DNA from: Kitasatospora azatica KCTC 9699
Lineage (GTDB): Bacteria > Actinomycetota > Actinomycetes > Streptomycetales > Streptomycetaceae
Assembly: GCF_000744785.1 (NCBI RefSeq)
Contig: NZ_JQMO01000003.1
Location: forward strand, 3,782,001 to 3,846,000
Direction of reading: 5' to 3'
Length of the DNA: 64,000 nt
Within the stretch, counting starts at the first letter, position 1. Each line of letters begins with the position of its first letter. Positions 42,984-51,849 of this stretch are shown one piece after another. The notes beneath the pieces were generated by a model. That model did no database searches and had not been told where the DNA came from. It saw only the letters and a program-made list of their open reading frames with translations. The position numbers and the translations under genes are program-made.

Positions 42984-43303
42984 GCGTTACGTTGGTGACA
43001 CCGACCCGCCATGCTCGCCTCGCGGCAAGTGGTCGCTCGAAGCGACTAAGGTTGGGCCCGGGGGCTTGGATCGAGCCGGTGTCTCGTCCAATGTAACCCA
43101 TCGCCCCCGGCAGGCAATCCCATGCGGCGGATTTCCGGTGCTTGTCCAGGTTCGCAGGACACTCTGTTGTCGACTCCCTGCAATCAATGAACGATATTTC
43201 TGGGTTCCCTCTGGCCGGTGGGACGATCGAGATCTAGGATGCGCAAGACGGCAGCATCAACAGTTTGTTGAAATCAACGGTCGTACCAGGAAGAAGGACG
43301 TCG
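42984..43303. promoter_or_regulatory. Upstream region of the malic enzyme gene
   Basis: About 320 bases, unusually A/T-rich near 43150-43280 for this genome. A good -10 match TAGGAT lies at 43235-43240, giving a leader of about 55 bases. No clear -35 partner or gene is seen. Confidence 0.45.
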
Positions 43304-44779
43304 ATGGCGACGGTGCCCAGTGTCTCCAACTCGATCACGGTGCGGCTGGAGGTCCCGGCCAGTGGCAACGCGGTCAGCAACATCACCACCGCGGTGGAGT
43401 CCTCCGGCGGCTCGGTGACCGGTCTGGACGTCACCGCCTCGGGCCTGGAGGCGCTGCGGATCGACGTGACGGTGGCAGCCGCCTCGGTGGCGCACGGCGA
43501 GGAGATCGTCGAGAAGCTGCGCGCCATCGAGGGCGTGACCATCGGCAAGGTCTCGGACCGCACCTTCCTGATGCACCTCGGCGGCAAGATCGAGATGTCC
43601 TCCAAGCTGCCGATCCGCAACCGTGACGACCTGTCGATGATCTACACCCCCGGCGTGGCCCGGGTCTGCATGGCGATCGCCGAGAACCCCGAGGACGCCC
43701 GCCGCCTGACCATCAAGCGCAACAGCGTCGCCGTGGTCACCGACGGCTCGGCGGTGCTGGGGCTGGGCAACATCGGCCCGATGGCCGCGCTGCCGGTGAT
43801 GGAGGGCAAGGCGGCCCTGTTCAAGCGGTTCGCCAACATCGACGCCTGGCCGATCTGCCTGGACACCCAGGACACCGACGAGATCGTGGCCATCGTCAAG
43901 GCGATCGCCCCCGGCTTCGCGGGCATCAACCTGGAGGACATCTCCGCGCCGCGCTGCTTCGAGATCGAGGCCCGGCTGCGCGAGGCCCTGGACATCCCGG
44001 TCTTCCACGACGACCAGCACGGCACCGCGATCGTGGTGCTCGCCGCGCTGACCAACGCGCTGCGGGTGGTCGGCAAGCAGATCGGCGACATCCGGGTGGT
44101 GATGTCCGGGGCCGGCGCTGCCGGCACCGCGATCCTCAAGCTGCTGCTGGCGGCCGGCGTCGAGCACGCCACCGTGGCGGACGTGCAGGGCGTGGTGCAC
44201 AGCGGCCGCGAGGACCTCAACGAGTCGCTGCGCTGGATCGCCGAGCACACCAACCGCTCGGGGCGCACCGGCAGCCTCAAGGAGGCGGTGGCCGGGGCCG
44301 ACGTCTTCATCGGCGTCTCCGCGCCGAACGTGCTGGACGGCGACGACATCGCCTCGATGGCCGACGGCGCGATCGTCTTCGCGCTGGCCAACCCGGACCC
44401 GGAGGTCGACCCGGCGGTGGCCCGGCAGACCGCCGCCGTGGTGGCCACCGGCCGCAGCGACTTCCCCAATCAGATCAACAACGTGCTGGTCTTCCCGGGT
44501 GTCTTCCGCGGCCTGCTGGACGCGCAGAGCCGCACGGTCAACACCGAGATGATGATCGCCGCCGCCCGGGCGCTGGCCACCACCGTCACCGACGACCAGC
44601 TCAACGCCAACTACATCATCCCCAGCGTCTTCCACCCGGACGTGGCCAAGACGGTGGCCGCCGCCGTCCGGGAGGCCGCACTGGCCGCCGGAAACGCGGG
44701 CGAGGGCGCCCCCTCCCGCCCCACCCCGGGCATCGTCGGGACCCTCGACACGGCCGCCTTCCCGGTGGTCAAGCTCTGA
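43304..44779 (+). CDS. NAD(P)-dependent malic enzyme with N-terminal ACT domain
   Basis: A 491-residue enzyme that oxidatively decarboxylates malate to pyruvate. Residues 10-85 form an ACT-like regulatory domain ([19 protein letters not shown]). The catalytic core has [13 protein letters not shown], the divalent metal region [14 protein letters not shown] and [11 protein letters not shown], and the nucleotide loop [14 protein letters not shown] 43304 follows AAGGA. The ACT domain suggests allosteric control by an amino acid or similar ligand. Such enzymes supply pyruvate and reducing power from the citric acid cycle in streptomycetes. Confidence 0.94.
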   Translation: MATVPSVSNSITVRLEVPASGNAVSNITTAVESSGGSVTGLDVTASGLEALRIDVTVAAASVAHGEEIVEKLRAIEGVTIGKVSDRTFLMHLGGKIEMSSKLPIRNRDDLSMIYTPGVARVCMAIAENPEDARRLTIKRNSVAVVTDGSAVLGLGNIGPMAALPVMEGKAALFKRFANIDAWPICLDTQDTDEIVAIVKAIAPGFAGINLEDISAPRCFEIEARLREALDIPVFHDDQHGTAIVVLAALTNALRVVGKQIGDIRVVMSGAGAAGTAILKLLLAAGVEHATVADVQGVVHSGREDLNESLRWIAEHTNRSGRTGSLKEAVAGADVFIGVSAPNVLDGDDIASMADGAIVFALANPDPEVDPAVARQTAAVVATGRSDFPNQINNVLVFPGVFRGLLDAQSRTVNTEMMIAAARALATTVTDDQLNANYIIPSVFHPDVAKTVAAAVREAALAAGNAGEGAPSRPTPGIVGTLDTAAFPVVKL

Positions 44780-44806
44780 CCCGCTGAGCCACTCGGACTC
44801 ACTTCC

Positions 44807-44848
44807 AGGGGCGGTATCTGGTCGATCGCCTGGCCGATTACCGCCCCT
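44807..44848 (+). terminator. Candidate terminator after malic enzyme gene
   Basis: AGGGGCGGTA (44807-44816) is perfectly complementary to TACCGCCCCT (44839-44848), with a 22-base loop. It lies 28 bases after the stop. Confidence 0.55.
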
Positions 44849-44898
44849 GCCGGTACCCGGCGGTCCCGAACCCTTGCGACACAAGGGGAAGGGCGTGT

Positions 44899-44927
44899 TT
44901 GGGCTTGTCCTCCTCAGGGCGTACGGT
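44899..44927 (+). promoter_or_regulatory. Promoter, probably for hup
   Basis: TTGGGC (44899-44904) and TACGGT (44922-44927) with a 17-base spacer. If it drives hup the leader is about 360 bases; an unseen small RNA or a second promoter nearer hup is also possible. Confidence 0.45.
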
Positions 44928-45295
44928 AGCCCTGCACGGGGCAGGCGTGTCCGACAAGTACGGAACGTCCCCCAACCACTCGGCGAGTCGTTCCCGACCG
45001 CCGCCCGCGCCGGTCCGCCGGCGCCGACGAAGCGTCACAGCTGCGTGGGGAGGGCGCCGTTCGGGGTGCACGGCCGAGGCCCGATTGGCTTTCTCGGGGC
45101 CGGTAAGGGCAGGATTCGTTCCCAGGCAGGCACGTGGCAGGACTGACACGGTGCGCGGTCCGGGTGCGAGCCGGGCCCCTACCACCAGCCGCCTGAACGA
45201 GCACAGTGTGCGGACCAGCGGCCCAGCCGGGTGCCTCCGGAGGGACGACCGATGGGGCCCCCGCACACCGCAACGAACAGACCACAGGAGTACAC

Positions 45296-45577
45296 ATGAA
45301 CCGCAGTGAGCTGGTGGCCGCTCTGGCCGACCGTGCCGAGGTGACCCGCAAGGACGCCGACGCCGTTCTGGCCGCGTTCGCCGAGGTCGTTGGCGAGGTC
45401 GTGGCCAAGGGTGACGAGAAGGTCACCATCCCCGGCTTCCTGACCTTCGAGCGCACCCACCGCGCCGCTCGTACCGCCCGCAACCCGCAGACCGGTGAGC
45501 CGATCCAGATCGCGGCCGGCTACAGCGCCAAGGTGAGCGCGGGCTCCAAGCTCAAGGAAGCCGCCAAGGGCGCCTGA
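45296..45577 (+). CDS. hup: HU-family DNA-binding protein
   Basis: A 93-residue HU/IHF-family nucleoid protein (MNRSELVAALADRAEVTRKD). The beta-arm region is ERTHRAARTARNPQTGEPI. It binds and bends DNA non-specifically. ATG 45296 has CAGGAG five bases upstream. This is the short HU without the Lys-rich C-terminal tail of the HupS type; it ends in KLKEAAKGA. A strong terminator follows. Confidence 0.97.
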   Translation: MNRSELVAALADRAEVTRKDADAVLAAFAEVVGEVVAKGDEKVTIPGFLTFERTHRAARTARNPQTGEPIQIAAGYSAKVSAGSKLKEAAKGA

Positions 45578-45584
45578 TCCCGCT

Positions 45585-45623
45585 GGAGCGGGGGTGGTCC
45601 GGACTCCGGACCGCCCCCGCTCC
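45585..45623 (+). terminator. Terminator after hup
   Basis: A stem of about 17 bp (45585-45623, one bulge) of G/C pairs, followed by GTCGTTCC, eight bases after the hup stop. Confidence 0.85.
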
Positions 45624-45644
45624 GTCGTTCCCGGCACCACCCTT

Positions 45645-45650
45645 TAGGGT
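45645..45650 (+). promoter_or_regulatory. -10 box TAGGGT before the OmpR-type regulator gene
   Basis: TAGGGT ends seven bases before ATG 45658 and there is no Shine-Dalgarno, suggesting a leaderless transcript that begins just beyond the hup terminator. Confidence 0.45.
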
Positions 45651-45657
45651 CGACGCC

Positions 45658-46326
45658 ATGCGCGTACTGGTACTGGAGGACGACCCCGGGCTCGGGCCCG
45701 AGATCGCCGACGGGCTGCGCCGGGCCGGCTTCGCCGTGGACCTGGCCACCGACCTGGCCGAGGCCGACCTCAAACTGGACGTCACCGACTACCACTGCCT
45801 GGTGGCCGACCGCGGGCTCCCCGACGGGGACGCGATCACCCTGGTCAACGCCCGCCGCCGGGCCGGCTGGACCCGCCCGGTGCTGCTGCTCACCGCGATG
45901 GACTCGGTGGCCGACCGGGTGACCGGCTTCGAGCACGGCGCCGACGACTACCTGGTCAAGCCGTTCGCCGCCGCCGAACTGGCCGCCCGGGTGCGCAACC
46001 TGTGCCGCCGCCCGATCCCCGCCGCCCCGCCCGAGATGCGCCTGGGCGACCTGCAGCTGGACCTGCCGCGCCGCCGGGTCACCCGCGCCGGGGTGCTGCT
46101 CACCCTGACCGCCAAGGAGTTCGCGGTCCTCGAGGTGCTGATGCTGCACGCCGGCGCCGTGGTCACCCGCACCCGGCTGATCGAGAGCTGCTGGGACGAG
46201 CTCAACGAGCCGATGTCCAACGTGGTCGACGTGCTGATCCGTCAGCTGCGCCGCCGGCTCGGGCCGCCCGACCCGATCGAGACGGTGCGCGGCGTCGGCT
46301 ACCGACTGATCGACCCGGCCGGGTGA
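45658..46326 (+). CDS. OmpR-family response regulator
   Basis: A 222-residue regulator. The receiver has LEDDPGLG, phosphoacceptor Asp51 (VADRGLPDGD) and Lys in YLVKPFAAAE. The winged-helix domain ends with VVDVLIRQLRRRLG and VRGVGYRLID. It is followed by a histidine kinase gene at a GTGA overlap. A direct repeat typical of OmpR-family sites lies upstream of the next small gene (47670-47685), so that gene is a plausible target. The signal is unknown. Confidence 0.94.
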   Translation: MRVLVLEDDPGLGPEIADGLRRAGFAVDLATDLAEADLKLDVTDYHCLVADRGLPDGDAITLVNARRRAGWTRPVLLLTAMDSVADRVTGFEHGADDYLVKPFAAAELAARVRNLCRRPIPAAPPEMRLGDLQLDLPRRRVTRAGVLLTLTAKEFAVLEVLMLHAGAVVTRTRLIESCWDELNEPMSNVVDVLIRQLRRRLGPPDPIETVRGVGYRLIDPAG

Positions 46327-47591
46327 GCGAGCGAAGCGAGGCGGGGCGCATGAGTTCTCCCGCCGCGAGCCGGCTGCGCCGACTGCGCTGGACGCTGACC
46401 CTGCTCTTCGCCGCCACCACCGCCGGCTGCCTGCTGGTCCTGGCCACCCTGGCCGCCCACACCGACCAGCGCTCGCGCGCCAAGGACATGGACAACGAGC
46501 TCGGCCGCCGCTCCGGCGGACTGGCCCGCAGCCTCTGGTTCGACAACAGCCAGCTGGCCGTCGACCCGCTGAACGAGGACGAGCTGGCCCGCGGCGCAGA
46601 CGTGCTCGGCGCGCTGCAGACCGGCCCCGGCGGCGCGCTCACCGTGCGCTGGGTCCGCCCGGCCGCCGACCGGCTGCCCGCCACCGCCGTGCTGGCCCGG
46701 ATCTGGGCGCAGGTGCAGGACACCCAGGAGAGCGTGCTGATCGGCGGCCCGGGCGGCACCGGACGCACCATGCGCTGGGCGGCCGCGCCGGTCTGGGACG
46801 GCGACACCGTCGCCGCCGTGGTGGTCGTCGGCGCCGACCCCGCGCAGAGCGCCGCCGACCACGCCCGGCTGGTCCGCTGGCTGCTGCTCGGCTGCTCCGC
46901 CCTGGTGCTGGCGGCCGCCGCGATCGGCCACCTGCTCTCCGGCCGCGCCATGCGCCCCGCACTGATCGGCCTGGAACGGCAGGAGCAGTTCCTCACCGAA
47001 GCCGCCCACGAGCTGCGCACCCCGCTCGCCACGCTGCGCCTGGTGGTCGAGCGCGGGACGGCCTCGCCCGAGCGGGCCCGCGCCTCGCTCGCCGAGGCCG
47101 CGCGGCTGACCGACCGGCTGGCCAGGCTGGTCACCGGGCTGCTGGCCAGAGCCAGGATCGAGGCCGGAACGGAACGGATCGAGCTGACCCCGCTCCGGCT
47201 GGACCAACTGGTCGAGCAGGCGGTGGACGAGGTGCCGCAGGGCGACCGGGTGAGCGTCCAACTGCCGGAGCAGGCGATGGTGGTGCGCGGCGACCCGGAA
47301 CTGCTCGGGCAGGCGGTGCGCAACCTGGTGGAGAACGCGCTGCGGCACGGCGGCGGCACTCCCGTCACGGTGTCCGTCGCACCCGGCCTGGTCGCCGTCA
47401 CCGACGGCGGCCCCGGCGTGCCGGCGCCGCGCCGCGAGGCGGTCTTCCGACGGGGCGTCACCAGCGGTGCCGGCACCGGGACCGGCTTGGCCATCGTGCG
47501 CTGGGTGGCCGAGCTGCACGGCGGCAGCGCCCGCCTCACCGAGGCCCCCGGCGGCGGCCTGCGCGCCGAGCTGCGGCTGCCCGTCGAATGA
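46323..47591 (+). CDS. Two-component sensor histidine kinase
   Basis: A 422-residue kinase if it starts at GTG 46323, which overlaps the regulator stop. ATG 46350 with a GAGG site is an alternative that removes nine residues. Two transmembrane helices (about residues 21-45 and 183-205) flank an extracytoplasmic region. The HisKA domain has His229 in TEAAHELRTPL, the N box is NLVENALRHGG, and the G box is GTGTGLAIVRW. There is little or no HAMP domain between the second helix and HisKA. It forms a pair with the preceding regulator. Confidence 0.93.
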   Translation: MSERSEAGRMSSPAASRLRRLRWTLTLLFAATTAGCLLVLATLAAHTDQRSRAKDMDNELGRRSGGLARSLWFDNSQLAVDPLNEDELARGADVLGALQTGPGGALTVRWVRPAADRLPATAVLARIWAQVQDTQESVLIGGPGGTGRTMRWAAAPVWDGDTVAAVVVVGADPAQSAADHARLVRWLLLGCSALVLAAAAIGHLLSGRAMRPALIGLERQEQFLTEAAHELRTPLATLRLVVERGTASPERARASLAEAARLTDRLARLVTGLLARARIEAGTERIELTPLRLDQLVEQAVDEVPQGDRVSVQLPEQAMVVRGDPELLGQAVRNLVENALRHGGGTPVTVSVAPGLVAVTDGGPGVPAPRREAVFRRGVTSGAGTGTGLAIVRWVAELHGGSARLTEAPGGGLRAELRLPVE

Positions 47592-47613
47592 GCCGGTCCG
47601 TGGGCCGGCCCTG

Positions 47614-47669
47614 CTCGGTCGGCCCCTCTCGGTCGGCCCTGTTCGGTCGGGCTGCCTCGGTCGGGCTTT
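47614..47669. repeat. Four tandem 14-bp repeats
   Basis: Copies of YTCGGTCGGSCYNY begin at 47614, 47628, 47642 and 47656, an exact 14-bp period, with CTCGGTCGG or TTCGGTCGG in each. They lie between the kinase stop and the small downstream gene, next to the CTCAT direct repeat. Confidence 0.85.
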
Positions 47670-47685
47670 CTCATCGTCAGCTCAT
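47670..47685 (+). promoter_or_regulatory. Direct repeat CTCAT-N6-CTCAT, candidate OmpR-type site
   Basis: CTCAT occurs at 47670-47674 and again at 47681-47685, an 11-bp spacing (about one helical turn), as expected for tandem binding of two OmpR-family monomers. It is 25-40 bases upstream of ATG 47710. Confidence 0.5.
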
Positions 47686-47709
47686 GAAGCCCCTGGCAGG
47701 CTGCGGAGT

Positions 47710-47985
47710 ATGACCAAGCGTTCTGCCACCGGACCCACCCGCACACCGCCGCGCCGGCTGCGCAAGGCGAGTGGGCTGGTGGTGGCCGCGCTGGCGGTGG
47801 TCGGTCTGATGCACCTGCTGCCGGCCGAGCGGGCCGCCGCCGACAGCCCGGGCGGGCGCCCCGCGGTGACCGGCCCCGACCGGGTCGGCCTCAACCGGGG
47901 CCCGGGCCGCGAGCTGCTCGGCGAACTGCTGCGCCGTCATGTCCGCACCCATGGCCGCGGGTCCTCGCACCACCACCGGCCCTAG
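47710..47985 (+). CDS. Small membrane-anchored or secreted hypothetical protein
   Basis: A 91-residue basic protein. A positively charged N-terminus (MTKRSATGPTRTPPRRLRKA) precedes one hydrophobic helix (SGLVVAALAVVGLMHLL, residues 21-37), then a site AERAAADS that could be cleaved by signal peptidase. The mature part is short and ends in HGRGSSHHHRP. The Shine-Dalgarno is weak. Its place behind a two-component pair and an OmpR-like repeat suggests it is a target of that pair. No known family recognised. Confidence 0.6.
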   Translation: MTKRSATGPTRTPPRRLRKASGLVVAALAVVGLMHLLPAERAAADSPGGRPAVTGPDRVGLNRGPGRELLGELLRRHVRTHGRGSSHHHRP

Positions 47986-48060
47986 GGGCGCCTGACTACC
48001 GGCGTACCCCCGTGCGCCGGTCGACGTGCGGACACACCTGGCGGGGTGACCGCATGTGAA

Positions 48061-48088
48061 AGGGGCCGCCCTGGCGGGGGCGGCCCCT
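48061..48088. terminator. Bidirectional terminator between the small gene and murA
   Basis: An 11-bp stem (48061-48071 with 48078-48088) and six-base loop between convergent genes, 22 bases beyond the murA stop on the minus strand. Confidence 0.8.
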
Positions 48089-48110
48089 ACAAGCTCCTGT
48101 TGACGGTCGG

Positions 48111-49457
48111 TCAGACCGCCGCGAGCAGCTCCTCCTCGCTGGGCAGCTGCACGTGCGCACCGAGCGCCCGCAGCTTCTCCAGGAAGTTCTCGTAGCCGCG
48201 GTTGATCAGCGAGATCCCGTGCACGGTGGAGGTGCCCTCGGCGGCCAGCGCCGCGATCAGGTACGAGAAGCCGCCGCGCAGGTCGGGGATGACCAGCTCG
48301 CCGCCGAGCAGCTTGGACGGGCCGGAGACCACCGCCGAGTGCAGGAAGTTGCGCTGCCCGAACCGGCACGGGGTGCCGCCCAGGCACTCGCGGTAGAGCT
48401 GGATGTGCGCGCCCATCTGGTTCAGCGCCGAGGTGAAGCCGAGCCGCGACTCGTACACCGTCTCGTGCACGATCGACAGGCCGGCCGCCTGGGTCAGCGC
48501 GACCACCAGCGGCTGCTGCCAGTCGGTCTGGAAGCCGGGGTGCACGTCGGTCTCCAGCGCGATGGCGTTCAGCTCGCCGCCCGGGTGCCAGAACCGGATG
48601 CCCTCGTCGTCCACCGCGAAGGCGCCGCCGACCTTCCGGAAGGTGTTGAGGAAGGTCATCATCTCCAGCTGGCGGGCCCCGTGGACGTAGATGTCGCCCT
48701 TGGTGGCCAGCGCCGCGCAGGCCCAGGAGGCCGCCTCGAGACGGTCCGGCAGCGCGCGGTGGTTGTAGCCGCCGAGCTCGTCCACACCGGTGATCAGGAT
48801 GGTCCGGTCGGTGCCCATCGAGATGATCGCGCCCATCTTCTGCAGCACGCAGATCAGGTCGACGATCTCCGGCTCGATGGCCGCGTTGCGCAGCTCGGTG
48901 TCGCCCTCGGCCAGCACGGCGGTGAGCAGCACCTGCTCGGTGGCGCCGACCGACGGGTAGGGCAGCTCGATCTTGGTGCCGCGCAGCCGCTGCGGGGCCA
49001 CCAGGTAGGTGCCCTGCGGGTGCTTCTCGATCGAGGCGCCGAACTGGCGCAGCACCTCGAAGTGGAAGTCGACCGGCCGGCCGCCGATGTCGCAGCCGCC
49101 CAGGCCCGGGATGAAGGCGTGGCCGAGGCGGTGCAGCAGCGGGCCGCAGAACAGGATCGGGATCCGCGAGGAGCCCGCGTGCGCGTCGATGTCGGCGACA
49201 TTGGCGCTCTCCACGTGCGAGGGGTCGAGGATCAGCTCGCCCTCCTCCTCGCCGCTGCGCACCGTGACACCGTGCAGCTGGAGCAGCCCGCGGACCACCT
49301 TGACGTCACGGATGTCCGGGACGTTGCGCAGTCTGCTGGGGCCCTGGCCGAGCAGGGCGGCCACCATCGCCTTGGGCACCAGGTTCTTGGCACCGCGGAC
49401 GCGGATCTCGCCTTCCAGCGGGTTTCCGCCGTGGACCAGCAGGACGTCGTCGGTCAT
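48111..49457 (-). CDS. murA: UDP-N-acetylglucosamine 1-carboxyvinyltransferase
   Basis: A 448-residue MurA, which makes enolpyruvyl-UDP-GlcNAc in the first committed step of peptidoglycan synthesis. Lys24-Asn25 (RGAKNLVPKA) and Cys122 in the active-site loop GLGGCDIGGRPVDFH are present. Cys rather than Asp at this position predicts fosfomycin sensitivity. The residue after it is Asp (GCDIGG) where many enzymes have Ala. ATG 49457 has only a weak ribosome site. Confidence 0.95.
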   Translation of the reverse strand: MTDDVLLVHGGNPLEGEIRVRGAKNLVPKAMVAALLGQGPSRLRNVPDIRDVKVVRGLLQLHGVTVRSGEEEGELILDPSHVESANVADIDAHAGSSRIPILFCGPLLHRLGHAFIPGLGGCDIGGRPVDFHFEVLRQFGASIEKHPQGTYLVAPQRLRGTKIELPYPSVGATEQVLLTAVLAEGDTELRNAAIEPEIVDLICVLQKMGAIISMGTDRTILITGVDELGGYNHRALPDRLEAASWACAALATKGDIYVHGARQLEMMTFLNTFRKVGGAFAVDDEGIRFWHPGGELNAIALETDVHPGFQTDWQQPLVVALTQAAGLSIVHETVYESRLGFTSALNQMGAHIQLYRECLGGTPCRFGQRNFLHSAVVSGPSKLLGGELVIPDLRGGFSYLIAALAAEGTSTVHGISLINRGYENFLEKLRALGAHVQLPSEEELLAAV

Positions 49458-49672
49458 CGTTCTCGCAATCCGGGGTTCGCAACCATGGCAGGGGCGCCAC
49501 CTTTGGTAGATGGTAGTGGGCGGTTGATTGGTTCCCTCCCCTACGCATGGTGATCATGCTCTCTCCGAGTGGAAGCCCGGCCGAACGGGTGAGCGAAGGT
49601 TTGCCCGCCCGCCCGCTCGCCCGTCCGTGTTTCGCGGCCCCGTTGCCGCGCCGACTGCGGGATCATGTGGGC

Positions 49673-50242
49673 ATGACTGCGGCCTCCTCCCACACCGGCC
49701 GCCTGCTCGTGGCGACCCCCGTCCTCACCGACCCCAACTTCGCGCGGTCGGTGGTGCTGCTGCTCGACCACGACGCGCAGGGCGCGCTCGGCGTGGTGCT
49801 CAACCGGCCGACCCCGGTGGAGGTCTCGGACGTACTGGACGGCTGGGCCGAGCTGACCGGGGACCCCCGGGTGGTCTTCCAGGGCGGTCCGGTGGGCCTG
49901 GACTCGGCGCTGGCGGTCGCGGTGGTGCCCGGCGAGCCGGGCCCCGAGGACCCGCTGGGCTGGCGGCGGGTGCACGGCGCGATCGGCCTGGTCGACCTGG
50001 AGGCGCCGCCGCAGGTCCTGGCCGGCGAACTGGGCGCGCTGCGGGTCTTCGCCGGGTACGCGGGTTGGACGCCGGGCCAGCTGGAGAAGGAGGTCGCCGA
50101 GGGCGCCTGGTACCTGGTGGACGCCGAGCCCGGCGACATCTCCTGCCAGCGGCCCGAGCTGCTGTGGCGCTCGGTGCTGCGCCGCCAGCGCGGGGCGCTG
50201 GCGATGCTGGCCACCTATCCCGAGGACCCGACGCTCAACTAG
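49673..50242 (+). CDS. YqgE/AlgH family protein (UPF0301)
   Basis: A 189-residue protein starting MTAASSHTGRLLVATPVLTDPNF, with family signatures SVVLLLDHDAQGALGVVLNRP, here two blocks (SVVLLLDHD and GALGVVLNRPT), and RVFAGYAGWTPGQLE. The function of the family is not settled. ATG 49673 is the first start consistent with family alignment. Its last 8 bases overlap the convergent hydrolase gene at 50235. Confidence 0.93.
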   Translation: MTAASSHTGRLLVATPVLTDPNFARSVVLLLDHDAQGALGVVLNRPTPVEVSDVLDGWAELTGDPRVVFQGGPVGLDSALAVAVVPGEPGPEDPLGWRRVHGAIGLVDLEAPPQVLAGELGALRVFAGYAGWTPGQLEKEVAEGAWYLVDAEPGDISCQRPELLWRSVLRRQRGALAMLATYPEDPTLN

Positions 50243-51059
50243 GGCCGGTCAGCTGAGTGCGCTGCGAGGGCACCGGGCGGCGGCCGGCCGCGGTCAGGGT
50301 GGCCAGCACGGTCGGCCAGACCGCGGCGAGCGGGTCGATCAGGTGGAAGTGGTCCGTCCCGGCGGACTCGAGCAGGGTCACCGGGTCCCCGGCGGCCGTG
50401 GCCCGCCGGGCGTACTCGCGGCTCATCGCCACCGGCACCTGGCGGTCCTCGGTGCCGTGCAGCAGGGTGACCGGGACCCCCAGCGGCAGCAGCGCGGCCG
50501 GGTCGGCCAGTGCGTACCGCTGCGGGACCTGCCCGGGGCCGCCGCCGAGCAGCCCGAGCACCGCGTCCTCGCCGAGCCCCCAGTCCGCGCACAGGTCCAG
50601 GCAGCTGCAGCCGGCCAGCACGACCACCGCGTCCGGCACCCGCCGGGTGGACCAGGGCGAGTCGGCCGGCAGCCGGCGCCGCGCGGCCGCCCAGAGCGCG
50701 AGGTGGCCGCCGGCCGAGTGGCCGACCAGCACGGTCCGTCCGGTCACCGGGTGGGGCAGCGGTCCGGCCAGCAGGTCGAGCGCGGCCGCCACGTCGTCGA
50801 AGGTGTCCGGCCAGCCCGAGCGCCGGTACTCGGGGACGGCGACCAGGTGGCCGGCCTCGGCCAGCGCGCTCGCCAGCGGGCCGGTGTGACTGCGGTCGTA
50901 CTCGGGCTGCCAGAAGCCGCCGTGCAGCAGCACCAGCAGCGGGGCCGGTCCGAGGCCCGGCGGCAGGCGCAGGTCGACCACCTGGTCCGGGTGCTCGCCG
51001 TAGCGCAGTGTGTGGTCCACCGGCGGGGCCGGCCGGGTCAGTACTTCGCGGCTGTCCAT
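50235..51059 (-). CDS. Alpha/beta hydrolase, kynurenine formamidase-like
   Basis: A 274-residue alpha/beta hydrolase. The oxyanion motif HGGFW near residue 46-50 is typical of arylformamidases, and the nucleophile is in VGHSAGGHLALW. Asp in LLHGTEDRQVP and His in GTDHFHLID complete the likely triad. The gene directly follows tryptophan 2,3-dioxygenase, so hydrolysis of N-formylkynurenine to kynurenine and formate is the best inference. ATG 51059 has GAGGAGG. It is the last gene of the five-gene operon, and its end overlaps yqgE by 8 bases. Confidence 0.82.
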   Translation of the reverse strand: MDSREVLTRPAPPVDHTLRYGEHPDQVVDLRLPPGLGPAPLLVLLHGGFWQPEYDRSHTGPLASALAEAGHLVAVPEYRRSGWPDTFDDVAAALDLLAGPLPHPVTGRTVLVGHSAGGHLALWAAARRRLPADSPWSTRRVPDAVVVLAGCSCLDLCADWGLGEDAVLGLLGGGPGQVPQRYALADPAALLPLGVPVTLLHGTEDRQVPVAMSREYARRATAAGDPVTLLESAGTDHFHLIDPLAAVWPTVLATLTAAGRRPVPSQRTQLTGPS

Positions 51060-51075
51060 GCGTGGGCCTCCTCGG

Positions 51076-51849
51076 TCACAGTTCGCTGCGGAACTCCCAC
51101 AGCTCCGGGTAGAGGCGCTCGCGGGCCCGGGCGGCCAGGTAGCCGGCGCCCGTGCTGCCGCCGGTCCCGGGGCGGCGGCCGATCTGCCGCTCCACCACCA
51201 GCACGTGCCGGGCCCGCCAGAGCGACCAGGCCTGGTCGTGGTCGAGCAGCGCCTCGGCCAGCTCGGCCACCGACTGGTGGGCGGGGGTGCGGACCACCTC
51301 GGCCAGCGCGGCCCGGCGCTGATCCGGTGTCAGCACGCCGTACCCCGCCTCGGCGAGCACCGAGACGAAGGCGTCCCAGACGGTCGGCTCGATCAGCCGC
51401 CGCTCCAGCCGGTCGCGCTCGGCCCCGGTGAGCCAGTCCAGGTGGGCGAGCCGGTCGCCCGAGGCGGGGCCGGAGAGCAGTTCGACCTCGTGGAACTGCG
51501 CGGACTGGGCGCCGCTCGCGCTGCCCAGCGCGCCGCGGAAGGCCAGGAAGTCCAGTGGTGCCATGGTGTCCAGCAGCTCGATGGTGCCCAGCAGGGCCCG
51601 CTCGATCTCCCGGCAGCGGCGCAGCGCGAGCCGGGCCGCCGGCAGCCGGCCGGTCAGCATCCGGTCGCGGGCGGCGCCGAGCTCGCGCAGCAGCAGTCTG
51701 AACCAGAGCTCGTGCACCTGGTGCACGGTGATGAACAGCTCCTCCTCGGTGCCCTGGTGGTCGCCGCGCGGTGTCTGGAGGGTGAGCAGCTGGTCCAGAT
51801 TGAGGTAGCCGCCGTAGGTGAGCGTGCTGGTGCTCAGGGGTGTGGTCAT
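51076..51849 (-). CDS. Tryptophan 2,3-dioxygenase
   Basis: A 257-residue haem dioxygenase that opens tryptophan to N-formylkynurenine. The distal region has TVHQVHELWFRLLL with His43 in the place of the distal His. The substrate and haem region is RHVLVVERQIGRRPGTGGSTG, given as two blocks: RHVLVVERQIG and RRPGTGGSTGAGYL. ATG 51849 overlaps the stop of the diiron oxygenase gene (ATGA). In ordinary catabolism a kynureninase or monooxygenase would be nearby; none is present here, which points away from a standard anthranilate pathway. Confidence 0.93.
   Translation of the reverse strand: MTTPLSTSTLTYGGYLNLDQLLTLQTPRGDHQGTEEELFITVHQVHELWFRLLLRELGAARDRMLTGRLPAARLALRRCREIERALLGTIELLDTMAPLDFLAFRGALGSASGAQSAQFHEVELLSGPASGDRLAHLDWLTGAERDRLERRLIEPTVWDAFVSVLAEAGYGVLTPDQRRAALAEVVRTPAHQSVAELAEALLDHDQAWSLWRARHVLVVERQIGRRPGTGGSTGAGYLAARARERLYPELWEFRSEL

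Larger units (their letters stand above)
44780..45295. other. Long intergenic region and hup leader
   Basis: 516 bases between malic enzyme and hup. It holds a candidate terminator (44807-44848) and a promoter (44899-44927). The remaining 360 bases to hup contain no supported gene; a short frame at 44874-45146 shows neither a ribosome site nor family resemblance. Confidence 0.5.

Noticed and set aside
44874-45146. A 90-codon frame in the hup leader
   Set aside because: No ribosome site, basic low-complexity composition and no recognisable family.
46323-46349. The GAGCGAAGCGAGG sequence at the kinase start as a mobile or REP-like element
   Set aside because: This short motif is widespread in high-G+C actinobacterial genomes, and there is only one copy here, within a plausible start region.
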